Below are positions 10,851-21,660 of a stretch of 64,000 nt of DNA, piece by piece; positions within the stretch are counted from its first letter, which is position 1; the number at the start of each line of letters is the position of its first letter. Where the stretch lies: the NCBI RefSeq assembly GCF_011386835.1, contig NC_088800.1, positions 56,821,439 through 56,885,438 on the forward strand, given 5' to 3'. The position numbers and the translations under genes are program-made. The notes beneath the pieces are model-generated. The model ran no database searches. It had not been told where the DNA came from and saw only the letters and a program-made list of their open reading frames with translations. Source of the stretch: Chrysemys picta bellii. Taxonomy: Eukaryota; Chordata; Testudines; Emydidae.

Positions 10851-11496
10851 CAGAGATTATACCTTTGAGAGTGGACCACCTCTGGAGCATTCTTCATTTG
10901 GTCAATTAAGACCAAAGTATACTTTTTTCCAAAATTATTGTGAATTCATTCTTTAGTATCTTATTTGATACTTAAAAAACTGTTTATGATTGGGCAAAAG
11001 AATGTTGCTTAAGGGCAGATTGATCCTATTGGTTTAATTGGGCAAAGTAAGCAATTTTAACTAAATCCTATGAAATCAAAGAAAATATTTAAATTAGTTA
11101 CTTAGAAGAAGTCATTTAAGGAGCTGTTATAGGACAGGCCAATCACAAATATTAAGAATCTTAAATCCAATTAAATACCAATATTTCTCTGCTTATCAAC
11201 GTTTAGCCTCTGTCTTCTCTCCAGGAATAAATGGTATAACCATCTAGTGATTAATAGGAGAAACTGCTAATATTTTAAGTTACAACTGCATTTCAGTATC
11301 CCAATAAAATAATCAGAAGAATTAAATCTAATCCCTTGGCACTATCTTAGTTAAATTTCACCTATCCATGTTGAAGTTTTGGGGAGATTTTCCTTGGGTT
11401 GGTTTCTTCTTCGGTCTTCCTGTTTTCATTAGCTGTTAGTGGCAGCTTCTTTGTGAAGTGCTGTGTTTGAGCAGGGTGGGGGAGGGAGGGGATAAT
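10851..11496. other. AT-rich DNA, no recognisable feature
   Basis: AT-rich sequence without repeat termini or supported frames. It ends in a GT-rich run that supplied the GTGTG target of the next LTR. Confidence 0.4.
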
Positions 11497-11593
11497 GTGT
11501 GTGTGACGGGTTGGACCCCCCTTCCAGGGTGCCACCTGATGTGCTAGGGTCCCTATTTCACCAGCCTAAGCTTCCTCACTGTGTTCTGCTGTG

Positions 11594-11594
<1 letters not shown>

Positions 11595-11628
<34 letters not shown>
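11595..11628 (+). repeat. (CA)n microsatellite, about 17 units
   Basis: Uninterrupted CA dinucleotides inside the antisense LTR, so the microsatellite probably grew after insertion. Confidence 0.98.
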
Positions 11629-11629
<1 letters not shown>

Positions 11630-11996
11630 CTGTAGAATCACACAGAGTCTGCAATCAGCTCTGTGTGGGAAGTCTCAGCTCAGGGATTGCCCAGCACTCA
11701 AGTGCACACACCTTCTGGAGTGTAAACCCAAAATTGTCTTGTCTTGTGCTGCACAGAGATCTATACAGCGTAAACTCATGAAATTCGCTCCCTCCCTCAA
11801 TGTGGAGGAAGATCTGCACAGCTTTTTGTCCCCCCCCCCGTTATGAATTGCACAAACTCAGTATTAGAATAAACAAAAAACAAGTGTAGAAACTACAAAA
11901 GGTAGATTTCAAGTGATTATAAGGGATAGCAAACAGATTAAAGCAGATTATTGAGCAAATAAAACAAACATGCAAATTAGGTTTAATGCATTAAAG

Positions 11997-12760
11997 CAGG
12001 GGTGGGCAATAATTTTCACAGGGGGGCACTCCATGCATTTTGGTAAGTTGTCACAGGCTGCACATATTAATGGAGAGACTGTGGGGTCTGGGAGGAGTTT
12101 GGGTGCAGGAGGGAGCTCCAGGCTGGTGCAGAGTGTTGGGGTGCAGGAGAGGGTGAGGAGTGTGGTCTCTGAGAGGGAGTTTGGTGCAGGAGGGGGCTCT
12201 GGGCTTGGGCAGGGGATTGAGGTGCAGGAGGGGGTGCAGAGTCTGGGAGGGAGTTTGGGTGCAGGAGGGGGTTCTGACCTGGGGCAAGGGGTTGGGGTGC
12301 AGGAGGGGGTGCTAGGTGCAGGCTCTGGCCGGGAGGCGCTTATCATAGGTGGCTTCCAGCCGGCAGCGCAGCAGGGCTCAGGCAGGCTGCCTGCATGCCG
12401 CCTGCATGCCGTGACCTCATGCCGCTCCCGGAAGCAGCTGTAGACGGCTGCTGCTGGCACATCTCTGCGTGCCTCTTGAGGGGAGGAGGACAGCGGGTCT
12501 CCATGCTCTGCCTGTGCCCGCAAGCACCGCCCCCCCAGCTCCCATTGGCTGGTTTCCAGTACTGGGGGTGGGGGCAGCGTGCGGAGCCGCCTCTCCCCCG
12601 CCAGGGGTGCGGATAGACATGCCAGCAGCAGCCAGCCGCTTCCAGGACTTTTAGCAGCCCGGACTCAGAGATTGTGAGGAGGCAGAGGAAGCCGGACAGA
12701 AATGTTTGTCATGGCGGGCTGCACAGAAATGTTAGAAGGGCTGGATTTTGCCCACCCCTG
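11997..12760. mobile_element. Complete non-autonomous hAT element, TSD CATTAAAG
   Basis: Starts 'caggggtgggcaataat', ends 'ttttgcccacccctg', with CATTAAAG exactly repeated at 11989-11996 and 12761-12768. The interior 12080-12310 is a G-rich tandem repeat of about 38-42 bases built on 'ggtgcaggagggggctc', like that at 63020-63320. It sits in the old LTR. Confidence 0.92.
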
Positions 12761-12884
12761 CATTAAAGAAATTGGCTACACGTAGTAATTTCTCACCGTA
12801 AATGTTGTTTTATGCAGGTTGCAGAGTTTCTTTAAGGCAAACTGCACTGCTTGCAGCTTAAATCTCCAGGTATACCCTTCACAG

Positions 12885-13194
12885 CAGGGATAGGCAAGCT
12901 ATGACATGCGTGCCAAAGGCGGCACACGAGCTGATTTCAGTGGCACTCACACTGCCCGGGTCCTGGCCACCAGTCCGAGGGGCTCTGCATTTTAATTTAA
13001 TTTTAAATGAAGCTTCTTAAACATTTTAAAAACCTTATTTACTTTACATACAACAATAGTTTAGTTATATATTATAAACTTATAGAAAGAGACCTTCTAA
13101 AAACGTTAAAATGCATTACTGGCACACAAAACCTTAAATTAGAGTGAATAAATGAAGACTTGGCACACCACTTCTGAAAGGTTGCCGAACCCTG
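12885..13194. mobile_element. Complete 310-bp hAT MITE, TSD CTTCACAG/CTTCAAAG
   Basis: Ends 'cagggataggcaagc' and 'gttgccgaaccctg' are inverted; the 8-bp flanks match at 7 of 8 positions (12877-12884, 13195-13202). The AT-rich centre lacks coding potential. It is inserted in the same LTR as the neighbouring hAT element. Confidence 0.88.
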
Positions 13195-13504
13195 CTTCAA
13201 AGGCTGACCTTTCTCTCCTGGGCTCAACCCTCAGCTTAGTTCCTTTGTTTCTTCAGGTGTTTTCAGCAGTCTTCCTTTTTGGGTGGGGAGGCAGTGGAGA
13301 AGAGCCAAGCCTTAAATACGATTTGCATATGGTGGGAATCCCCCCCCCCCCGTTTGACCCTCACCCCCTTCCAGTGGAAAAATACCAGAAGTCCAAAATG
13401 ATGTCCAGTGACATGATCACCTAACCCTGCAGTGTTAACGCAGAATCCCAGGAAACTGCTCAGGAAAGAGGGAGATTAGTATCTTCAAAGTCCTATTGTC
13501 CTTC

Positions 13505-13896
13505 TGTGACAGGGTGCTAAGCAGAAAGCTGCCTAGCCAACCCTCTGTCACTCCAGCTCCAATTAAGGAAGGTGAATTGGAGCTGGGTAGATCACCTGGC
13601 CCTGACTGGGGAAGGTGGAACAGCTGCTGCCTCATCAGGCTGGGGCTGGAAGCCAGGGGAGGAGCTGGGAAGAGGGGGAGGCTGCACTAAGGGAAAGCAG
13701 GGAGGAGTAGCAGCTTGTCCCCTCTCTCCTGCTGGTAGACAAGCAGAAAGGGTTTGTGTGTATTGTGGTGAAAAGGTGGTGGGAACACTACTTGTAAAAT
13801 AAAGCACCAGGTGAGCACTGCAAACAAGGACTCTGAGTGACTTTCTCAGCCCAGTGGGGGCAGGAGCCAGGTGGGCCCAGCAGGGACCCCGCTACA
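13505..13896 (+). mobile_element. Solo LTR, 392 bp, TSD CCTTC
   Basis: Begins 'tgtgacagggtgctaagc', ends 'ggaccccgctaca', and CCTTC is duplicated exactly at 13500-13504 and 13897-13901. AATAAA at 13798-13803 fits the R region of an LTR in sense orientation. It lies inside the antisense LTR 11502-14157 and is therefore younger. Confidence 0.88.
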
Positions 13897-14162
13897 CCTT
13901 CCTAATGGCCCATCCAGGCTATTTGCATACTCTCTGGTGGGCGTTCCCCAGGTGAAAACACAGTTGTAATTATTATAGTCAATATTTCTAACTTCAGATA
14001 CAGAAATGATACATGCATACAAATTTGATAATCATATTCAGTAAATCATAACCTTTCCAATGAGATCTCACATGCCCCATCTTGAATAAAACATATCTTA
14101 GTTATGCCATACTCATATAATAATATTTCTATGAAGAATATGGGGTGTAATGTCACAGTGTG

Positions 14163-15097
14163 TGAGGGGTGCTCACTTCAGAGTTTTTTGTACTGTTTTC
14201 CTTTCTATTCCATGGAATTAGGAAAACACACCTCTTTGAGGTTTGTTTAGAATCAAAGTTGGCAGCTGTCAATTCTTTCACTGGCTCCATGCCTTCAGGG
14301 TTGGCTCAAATGACACTTTCATCTCCATAGTATGAAGTCTGTTTAATGAATATGCAACATTTCTTTAATTCTTTGTTCTTCTGTGGCATGAAAGCATCAG
14401 ATAACTTTTAAAGGTAGTTTTAAATCCGTGTTTTTATTCAATGCATTTTCTGTGCTACTCAGTTTTATTAAGAGTTTGACAGGAAATGAAATTCTGTTTT
14501 CAAAAAATCCAAACCCTCTTGTTTTTCATACAAAAGTTTTTAGCTCTCAAAACAGTCTTTTTAAATTAAATAGCTCTTACAAAGTCTTTAGCTTAAATAA
14601 TTAAAAAGTTGGTGATTCTTATAACAATTTTTAAGAGATTATTCTTGTCTTCAGAGTTAGGGGAGGGTTTGCTTGTGCACTGCCAGTAAATTAATAAATT
14701 CTCCATTAATATAATATTCTATATTTAAATGGCTTCTTACATTAGCAAGGTCACTAGATTCCATGTTGGTGCATAAAGCATTTTACCATTTACATAGCAG
14801 TGGTATTAGGACTGTCTTCATACATTATTAGGACCTTTGCGTGTAGCTAACATCTTTGCAAGTCTGTGTTTCACAGTGCTTTTTGCCATTACAGTATTTA
14901 AGAAATAAACAACATGTTTAAACGCTTCCATCTACACGTTTCTCTAAAGCTTTCAGAACACAAACAGGCTTTCTTGCAAGTGGGTAGGGGTTAGTAGACC
15001 CCACTTTATCTAGATTTATTGCTCTGATAACAGATTCCTTTCACAATCAGGTCTCTTTCTAAAACATTCATGTGTTATGTGGTTTATTTTCTTGATG
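14163..15097. other. AT-rich DNA, no recognisable feature
   Basis: No supported gene or element terminus. It separates the nested LTR from the gypsy remnant. Confidence 0.4.
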
Positions 15098-15615
15098 TTG
15101 TAAGAACCTGCCACCACCGACTGGGTCCAAAAGATCCATCTTATTCAGGAGAAGCTCAACACGCACCTCGAAGAGGTGAAGAAGACCTACAAAAGCTAAG
15201 CGGACCATTGGTGACAAGAAGCTCTGGTAGACCAGAAGCTGTGGCTCACCGCCAAACATCTCCAGACCAGTCAACCCTCCCGGAAATTGGACCACTAGTT
15301 CTGGGATGCTTCCCACTATGCCAGCAAATCAACGGGGTTGCCTTTAAACTACTGTTTCCCTGGTCTCTCAAAATACACCCAGTTTTTCATGTTTCCTTTC
15401 TAAAGCCCTACATTGAGAACCTCTTCCCTGACCAAACCAGTTGAAGTCCTGATCATGAGGAATATAAAATGCATGCCATCCTCAATTCCTGACACATGGC
15501 TGCTGGCACTATCTGGTGAACTGGGAAGGCTACAGTCCCGCAGAGTGCACTTGGGAGTCTGCCTCCCATGTCCACTCCCCTGACTGGGTGAGGAATTCTG
15601 CAAGGCTCCCATAGA
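15098..15615 (+). pseudogene. Ty3/gypsy Pol remnant: integrase C-terminus and chromodomain
   Basis: In a normal element this region ends the polyprotein that makes protease, RT, RNase H and integrase. Three cues are visible. Around 15120-15290 the frame resembles the helix-rich segment after the integrase core (WVQKIHLIQEKL). At 15355-15415 the phrase LKIHPVFHVSFLKP is the typical GPY/F-module ending of chromovirus integrases. Near 15450-15615 a degraded chromodomain is suggested by EEYKMHAILNS and WESASHVHSPDWVR. Stops and frameshifts occur throughout, so no protein can be made. The upstream pol is missing. Confidence 0.75.
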
Positions 15616-16560
15616 CAAGCCTGGACTTGTACCACCCTGAACGGAGAGATGATGTAAGAACCTGCAGGACTAGAACCTGGGACATGGTTGAGCCGCTGAT
15701 GCTTCGCATTGCCACTGGAAGCTTAGGGTATATTTCGGCTATAGGACCCTGTGAACCTAGGCTTGGCAGGAAGAACCATCCATCAGCCTGAGTGGTGGCC
15801 TCTTACAGCCCACTGATTGGCTGATGCTAATATTTAAATCAGGAAGCCATCATGAGGATCCATAGGCGCCCACTCGGTGGGTGCTCTGGGGCTGGAGCAG
15901 CGATGGGGAAAAATTGGTGGGTGCTACCCACCGGCAGCTCCCCACCCCGTCCCTCCACCCCAGCTCACCTCTGCCTCCACTCCACCTCTGCCTCCTCCCC
16001 TGGGTGCACCGCATGCGTGCTTTTCCCCCCTGGCTCCCAGCGCTTGCGCCGCGAAACAGCTGATTTGCACGGCAAGCGCTGGGAGGGAGGGGGAACGCCG
16101 CATGCTCAGGGAACAGGCGGCGCTGGGGTGGGGATTTGGGGAAGGGGTCCAATAGGGGCAGGGAGGGTGGGGATTTGGGGAAGGGGTCCAATGGGGGCAG
16201 GGAGGGGGCGGAGTTGGGGCAGGGACTTTGGGAAAGGGGTTGGAATGGGGGTGGGGCAGGGAAAGGGTGGAGTCAGGACAGGGCCAGATGCGGGGGGGCA
16301 CAAGCACTCACTGGCACCAGAAAAGTTGGCATCTATGTGAGGACCTGTCTGAGCAACAATGCAGACTGACTGCAGACGTACCTGCCTCTGCTCCAGACCC
16401 TGCTTGCTGTAGACCCTAGACTAAGGTTCCTTGACTTAACTATTTGATCACTGCCTGCAACTTGGTGCCTGACCCTGCCTTCCTGATATCCTGGCCTTGC
16501 TCTCTCCTGACCACAGTACTCGTCTCATTGCTGCAACTTAGCAGCTGACCAGTGCACACA
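15616..16560 (+). repeat. 3' untranslated/LTR part of the gypsy remnant
   Basis: This follows the chromodomain stop directly. A purine-rich stretch near 15640-15652 precedes 'tgtaagaacctgcagg' at about 15654, a possible LTR start. The region is interrupted by the hAT element at 15861-16337; the text after it ('ctgcctctgctccagac' and on) seems to continue the same element. No right terminus or TSD was established. Confidence 0.4.
15861..16337. mobile_element. Complete non-autonomous hAT-like element, TSD TGAGGATC/TGAGGACC
   Basis: Ends 'cataggcgcccactcgg' and 'aaaagttggcatctatg' are imperfectly inverted. Flanks TGAGGATC (15853-15860) and TGAGGACC (16338-16345) match at 7 of 8. The interior includes 'cagcgcttgcgcc' facing 'ggcaagcgctgg' and a 40-bp G-rich direct repeat near 16125-16220. 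Confidence 0.8.
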
Positions 16561-16648
16561 GGTGGTCCACAGCCAGGCTCTGCAAGAGGTTTGCTTGTTC
16601 ATGGGAGATAAAAATCAGAAACCTTTTGGAATTTCCTTGATTAGCTTT

Positions 16649-16797
16649 GAGAGAGACAAGGTGGGTGAGGTAATATATCTAATTGGACCAACTTCTGTTG
16701 CTAGGAGGGATAAGCTTTCACATTTCACAGAGCTCTTCCTCAGCTCTGGGGAAGAGAGTCTGAGCTTAATACAAGGTGGGACAGTTCGTTAAGCATA
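16649..16797 (-). repeat. Penelope-like element 3' tail, antisense
   Basis: Plus-strand 'agagacaaggtgggtgagg' through 'cagagctcttcctcagctc' is the reverse complement of a Penelope-type tail. Read on the minus strand it holds 'ctgaggaagagctctgtg' followed by 'gaaagctt', which keeps the CUGANGA and GAAA core boxes of a hammerhead ribozyme although stem II is weakened. It is the 3' end of the element that continues at 17853 and 22649-25010. Confidence 0.65.
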
Positions 16798-17852
16798 ACT
16801 GATCTGGAGAAAGGGGTAAACAGTGAGGTGTCAAAGTTTGCAGATGATACTAAACTGCTAAAGATAGTTAAGTCCAAAGCAGACTGTGACGAACTTCAAA
16901 AAGATCTCACAAAACTAAGTGATTAGGCAACACGATGGCAAATGAAATTTAATGTGGATAAATGTAAAGTAATGCACATTGGAAAAAATAACCCCAACTA
17001 TACATACAATATGATGGGGGCTAATTTAGCTACAACAAGTCAGGAAAAAGACCTTGGAGTCATCGTGGATAGTTCTCTGAAAATGTCCATGCAGTGTGCA
17101 GAGGTGGTCAAAAAAGCAAACAGGATGTTAGGAATAATTAAAAAGGGGATAGAGAATAAGACTGAGAATATATTATTGCCCTTATATAAATCGATGGTAC
17201 GCCCTCATCTTGAATACTGCATACAGATGTGGTCTCCTCATCTCAAAAAAGATATACTGGCACTAGAAAAGGTTCAGAAAAGGGCAACTAAAATGATTAA
17301 AGGTTTGGAACGGGTCCCATATGAGGAGAGATTAAAGAGGCTAGGACTCTTCAGCTTGGAAAAGCGGAGACTAAGGGGGGATATGATAGAGGTATATAAA
17401 ATCATGAGTGATGTGGAGAAAGTGGATAAGGAAAAGTTATTTACTTATTCCCATAATACAAGAACTAGGGGTCATCAAATGAAATTAATAGGCAGCAGGT
17501 TTAAAACAAATAAAAGGAAGTTCTTCTTCACGCAGCGCACTGTCAACTTGTGGAACTCCTTACCTGAGGAGGTTGTGAAGGCTAGGACTATAACAGAGTT
17601 TAAAAGAGAACTGGATAAATTCATGGTGGTTAAGTCCATTCATGACTATTAGCCAGGACGGGTAAGGAATGGTGTCCCTAGCCTCTGTCTGTCAGAGGGT
17701 GGAGATGGATGGCAGGAGAGAGATCACTTGATCATTGCCTGTTAGGTTCACTCCCTCTGGGGCACCTGGCATTGGCCACTGTCGGTAGACAGGATACTGG
17801 GCTAGATGGACCTTTAGTCTGACCCGGTACGGCCTTTCTTATGTTCTTATGT
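16798..17852 (+). mobile_element. CR1 LINE, 5'-truncated, sense
   Basis: The insertion starts inside the RT domain and ends with the CR1 3' region 'gggctagatggacctttag' plus 'ttcttatgttcttatg'. It interrupts the antisense Penelope element, whose sequence resumes at about 17853. Confidence 0.85.
16942..17652 (+). CDS. CR1 ORF2 C-terminal part (RT thumb and tail), partial
   Basis: A 236-residue open frame matching the last part of CR1 reverse transcriptase. Typical segments are [11 protein letters not shown] near the start, [15 protein letters not shown], the [16 protein letters not shown] motif and [10 protein letters not shown] near the end. The catalytic YADD-type motif lies just upstream, where the nucleotide text 'gtttgcagatgatactaaac' still spells FADDTK, but a stop at about 16924 separates it. 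The product would lack palm and endonuclease, so it is non-functional. The ATG is internal to the family protein and is not a natural start. Confidence 0.85.
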   Translation: MKFNVDKCKVMHIGKNNPNYTYNMMGANLATTSQEKDLGVIVDSSLKMSMQCAEVVKKANRMLGIIKKGIENKTENILLPLYKSMVRPHLEYCIQMWSPHLKKDILALEKVQKRATKMIKGLERVPYEERLKRLGLFSLEKRRLRGDMIEVYKIMSDVEKVDKEKLFTYSHNTRTRGHQMKLIGSRFKTNKRKFFFTQRTVNLWNSLPEEVVKARTITEFKRELDKFMVVKSIHDY

Positions 17853-17964
17853 AAGAGGTTCACTACCACTGCAGTCATAGGACAAAGGAGAATACTAGGC
17901 AGCAGGGTGTGTTACAAATTGTAATGAGCTATAAAAGCAGTGTCTCTGTTAAGTCCATGATTTT
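17853..17964 (-). repeat. Penelope-like 3' untranslated segment, antisense
   Basis: Continues the tail at 16649-16797 after the CR1 insertion: 'cactgcagtcataggacaa', 'gttaagtccatgatttttt'. It is again broken at about 17965 by a MITE. Confidence 0.6.
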
Positions 17965-19087
17965 TTACATTACAAAGTTAGGTTGGCTTTACTACATTGC
18001 TCAGGATTGTGAAAAATGTCACACCCTGTGTGATGTAATTAGGCCAAGCTAAGCTCTGGTGTAGACACTGCTAGGTCACCTGAAAAATTCTTCCCTTGAC
18101 CTAGCTACTGCCTTTTCGAGAGGTGGATTCTGTCACTCTAGTAAGTGTCTAAGGCCTTGTCTACACTGAAGAGTTTTGTCAGCAAAAGGCAGCTTTTGGC
18201 AGCAAAACGGTGGAGGTGTATATGCTGCAATTCCACTTTTGGTGACAAAACTTTTCAGTTTTGGTGACAAAATAACACCACCCCGACAAGAGGCATAAAG
18301 CTTTTTGTGGCAAAGTTAAAATGACAAAGTGTCAGTGTAGACCCTGCCGTTTGTTATATTGCCAGAACTGGTCTCCCCCAGTAACACACAATGCCTGCTG
18401 TGACTACTTTGCTCACTGGTTTGAACTCTGCTGCCCTGCAGGCATGCGCCCCTCCCCTTTCAAAGCTCTGGGAAGTTCTGACAGCTGAGCATGCTCCCAT
18501 AACAAAGAGCATATCATTAACCCGGAATGCTCCTGCTCTCTCCTGCACTATGAACACAGAGGCAGGTGTGTGTGTGTGTGGTGTTTGTGTTTGTGAAAGA
18601 GAGGGAGAGAGACTTGTGCTTTACAGAGCTAGAGAGGGAGGCAGGGGCTGATGTTGAGGCTGTCCCCCTCCTGCTTTCAGGCAGCTGTCTGAACTTAGGC
18701 CTGGTCTTCACTAGGAGATTATGTCGAATTTAGCAGCGTTAAATCGAATTAACCCTGCACCCGTCCACACAACGAAGCTATTTAGTTCAACATAGAGGTC
18801 TCTTAAATTCGATTTCTGTACTCCTCCCCGACGAGGGGAGTAGTGCTAAATTCGACATGGCTATGTCGAATTAGGGTAGGTGTGGATGGAATTCGAAGCT
18901 AATAGCTCTGGGAGCTATCCCACAGTGCACCACTCTGTTGACGCTTTGGACAGCAGTCCGAGCTCGGGTGCTCTGACCAGCCACACAGGAAAAGCCCCGG
19001 GAAAATTTGAATTCCTTTTCCTGTCTGGCCAGTTTGAATCTCATTTCCTGTTTGGACATCGTGGCGAGCTCAGCAGCACTGGCAACA

Positions 19088-19498
19088 ATGCAGAGCTCTC
19101 CAGCAGAGGTGACCATGCAATCTCAGAATAGAAAGAGGGCCCCAGCATGGACTGATCGGGAAGTCTTGGATCTGATCACTGTGTGGGGCGATGAGTCCGT
19201 GCTTTCGGAGCTGCGCTCCAAGAAACGGAATGCGAAGATCTACGAGAAGATCTCAAAAGCCATGACAGAGAGAGGATACAGCCGGGATGCAACGCAGTGC
19301 CGCGTGAAAATCAAGGAGCTGAGACAAGGGTACCAGAAGACCAAAGAGTCAAACGGATGCTCCAGATCCCAGCCCCAGACATGCCGTTTCTACGAGGCAC
19401 TGCATTCCATTCTAGGTGCGGCCGCCACCACTACCCCACCACTGACTGTGGACTCTGAGGATGGGATATTGAACAGACCAGAGTTCCTGAAAACATGA
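19088..19498 (+). CDS. Harbinger Myb/SANT-like DNA-binding protein, C-terminally truncated
   Basis: In PIF/Harbinger elements this accessory protein binds the terminal repeats and brings the nuclease into the nucleus. The frame is open from 19007, but the start at 19088 is preferred because MQSS leads directly into the basic segment NRKRAPAWTDREV. A trihelix/Myb-type domain spans about residues 16-90: W at AWTDREVLDLI, the basic SKKRNAKIYEKIS helix and QCRVKIKELRQGYQK. Then comes FYEALHSILG, standard for the family. The natural protein is longer; here it switches after SEDGIL into antisense transposase sequence and stops, so the dimerisation tail is lost. Confidence 0.85.
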   Translation: MQSSPAEVTMQSQNRKRAPAWTDREVLDLITVWGDESVLSELRSKKRNAKIYEKISKAMTERGYSRDATQCRVKIKELRQGYQKTKESNGCSRSQPQTCRFYEALHSILGAAATTTPPLTVDSEDGILNRPEFLKT

Positions 19499-20277
19499 GC
19501 GTCATGAACCTTGCCCGGCCATCCGACTTTGATGTTGGTAAAACATCCCCTATGGTCCACCAGTGCTTGCAGCACCATTGAAAAGTAGCCCTTTCTGTTA
19601 ATGTACTGGCTGGCCTGGTGGTCCGGTCCCAGGATAGGGATGTGAGTTCCATCTATAGCCCCACTGCAGTTTGGGAATCCCATCACAGCGAAGCCATCTA
19701 TGATGACCTGCACGTTTCCAAGGGTCACTACCTTTGACAGCAGTAGCTCAACGATTGCGTTGGCTACTTGCATCACAGCAACCCCCACGGTAGATTTGCC
19801 CATGCCAAAGTGGTTCGCAACTGACCAGTAGCTGTCTGGCATTGCAAGCTTCCAGAGGGCTATGGCCACTCGCTTCTGGACAGTCAGGGCTGCTCGCATC
19901 CGGGTGTCCTTGCTCTTCAAGGCAGGGGACAGCAACTCACAAAGTTCAAGGAAAGTTCCCTTCCGCATCTGAAAGTTTCGCAGCCACTGTGATTCATCCC
20001 AGACCTGCAGCACTATACGGTCCCACCAGTCCGTGCTTGTTTCCCGGGCCCAGAATCGCCCTTCCACAGCATCAACATGACCCATTGCCACCATGATCAC
20101 GGTGCGGGGTCCCGTGCTTTGTGAGAAGTCTGTGCCCATCTCAGACTTAATGTCCTTACCACGCTGCCGTAGCCTCCTCGCCCGATTTCTCAGCATCTGC
20201 CTCTGGAAAAGGTGGATGATAAGGTGTGAGGTGTTGACAATGGCCATAACTGCAGCGATGGTCGCAGCGGGCTCCAT
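19390..20277 (-). CDS. Harbinger DDE transposase, C-terminally truncated
   Basis: A 295-residue open frame of the DDE_Tnp_4 type, the endonuclease that cuts and rejoins the transposon. A helix-turn-helix-like segment spans about 132-175 (RVAIALWKLA, FGMGKSTVGVAVMQV). The first catalytic Asp is in AIDGTHIPI (D209), the second in KVHDAHVFRNS (D259). The third acidic residue, normally in a VERAFG-like helix some 60-70 residues further on, is absent because the frame runs into the antisense of the Myb-like gene after GLFN. The protein should be catalytically dead. It converges with the plus-strand gene and overlaps it by 109 bases. Confidence 0.9.
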   Translation of the reverse strand: MEPAATIAAVMAIVNTSHLIIHLFQRQMLRNRARRLRQRGKDIKSEMGTDFSQSTGPRTVIMVAMGHVDAVEGRFWARETSTDWWDRIVLQVWDESQWLRNFQMRKGTFLELCELLSPALKSKDTRMRAALTVQKRVAIALWKLAMPDSYWSVANHFGMGKSTVGVAVMQVANAIVELLLSKVVTLGNVQVIIDGFAVMGFPNCSGAIDGTHIPILGPDHQASQYINRKGYFSMVLQALVDHRGCFTNIKVGWPGKVHDAHVFRNSGLFNIPSSESTVSGGVVVAAAPRMECSAS

Positions 20278-20671
20278 GCTCGCAGTGCTGTGGTGTCCGC
20301 ACTGTCACTCACCAGAAAAGTGCGCGAACTGATTTCCCGCCGGCGCTTTCAGGGAGGGTGGGCGGGAGTGATGGTTGGATGACGACAGTTACCCAAAACC
20401 ACCCTCGACACATTTTTTGCCCCAGCAGGCATTGGGGGCTCGACCCAGAATTCCAATGGGCAGCGGGGACTGCGGGAACTGTGGGATAGCTGCCCACAGT
20501 GCACCGCTTCCAATGTCGACGCTTGCCCCGTTAGTGTGGACTCACAAAGTCGAATTACTGTCCTTAGTGTGGATACACACGTTTGACTTTGTAATATCAG
20601 TTCCACAAATTCGATTTAAGTAAAATCGAACTACTCTCGTAGTGTAGACATACCCTCAGAGACAGCATGCC

Positions 20672-21542
20672 ACTAAACTGGGAGGCGTGGTAGATACACT
20701 GGAGGATAGGGATAGGATACAGAGGGACCTAGACAAATTTGAGGATTGGGCCAAAAGAAATCTGATGAGGTTCAACAAGGACAAGTGCAAAGTCCTGCAC
20801 TTAGGACAGAAGAATCCCATGGACTGCTGCTACAGACTAGGGACCGAATGGCTAGGCAGCAGTTCTGCAGAAAAGGACCTAGGGGTTACAGTGGACAAGA
20901 AGCTGGATACAAGCCAACAGTGTGCCCTTGTTGCCAAGAAGACTAACGACATTTTGGGCTGTATAAGTAGGGGCATTGCCAGCAGATCGAGGGACGTGAT
21001 CATTCCCCTCTATTTGACATTGGTGAGGCCTCATCTGGAGTACTGTGTCCAGATTTGGGCCCCACATTACAAGAAGATATGGAAAAATTGGAAAGAGTCC
21101 AGCGGAGGGCAACAAAAATGATTAGGGGGCTGGAGCACATGACTTATGAGGAGAGGCTGAGGGAACTGGGATTGTTTAGTCTGCAGAGGAGAAGAATGAG
21201 GGGGGATTTGATAGCTGCTTTCAACTACCTGAAATGGGGTTCCAAAGAGGATGGATCTAGACTGTTCTCGGTGGTACCAGATGACAGAACAAGGAGTAAT
21301 GGTCTCAAGTTGCAGTGTGGGAGGTTTAGGTTGGATATTAGGAAAAACCTTTTCACTAGGAGGGTGGTGAAGCACTGGAATGGGTTACCTAGGGAGGTGG
21401 TGGAATCTCCTTCCTTAGAGGTTTTTAAGGTCAGGCTTGACAAAGCCCTGGCTGCGATGATTTAGTTGGGGATTGGTCCTGCTTTGAGCAGGGGGTTGGA
21501 CTAGATGACCTCCTGAGGTCCCTTCCAACCCTGATATTCTAT
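20672..21542 (+). pseudogene. CR1 LINE pol 3' part, one frameshift
   Basis: A young-looking 5'-truncated CR1 copy. The first frame (20687-21121) holds RDLDKFEDWAKRNLMRFN, KCKVLHLGQKNP, EKDLGVTVDKKLD and [18 protein letters not shown] one-base deletion near 21080 shifts it to 21055-21465, which holds [35 protein letters not shown] and [14 protein letters not shown]. The 3' end is the classic 'ggactagatgacctcctgag' followed by 'ccctgatattctatg'. RT palm and endonuclease are missing through 5' truncation. It lies inside the MITE 18153-22283. Confidence 0.9.
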
Positions 21543-21660
21543 GCCGACACACTCACTCTCCCCCAACAAATACTCTGTCTCTCTCACATACATCCCCCCC
21601 TTTCACACTCTCCCAACACACACTCTATTTCTTCCCTCCCCCAAATGCTCTCTGTCACAC

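Larger units (their letters stand above)
11502..14157 (-). mobile_element. Solo LTR, antisense, split by three later insertions, TSD GTGTG
   Basis: The plus-strand edges are 'tgtgacgggttggacccc' and 'ggggtgtaatgtcaca', an LTR-type inverted TGT...ACA pair. GTGTG is duplicated exactly at 11497-11501 and 14158-14162. Removing the inserts at 11997-12760, 12885-13194 and 13505-13896 together with one TSD copy each leaves about 1.17 kb. It resembles the sense solo LTR at 36070-37295, with the polyadenylation region appearing as the reverse complement. No internal retroelement genes remain. Confidence 0.85.
18698..20655. mobile_element. PIF/Harbinger DNA transposon, internally deleted, 1958 bp
   Basis: Inverted ends: left 'ggcctggtcttcactagg', right 'ctcgtagtgtagacataccc', followed inward on both sides by repeated TCGAATTTA-type words. 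Flanks are TTA (18695-18697) and TCA (20656-20658), a 3-bp duplication with one change. It carries the usual two convergent genes, a Myb/SANT-like DNA-binding protein on the plus strand and a DDE nuclease on the minus strand. Their 3' ends overlap because the middle of the element was lost around 19470-19480. Confidence 0.9.

Noticed and set aside
11948..12523. A 191-residue minus-strand frame with repeated PPAP motifs
   Set aside because: It is the antisense of the hAT minisatellite at 12080-12310.
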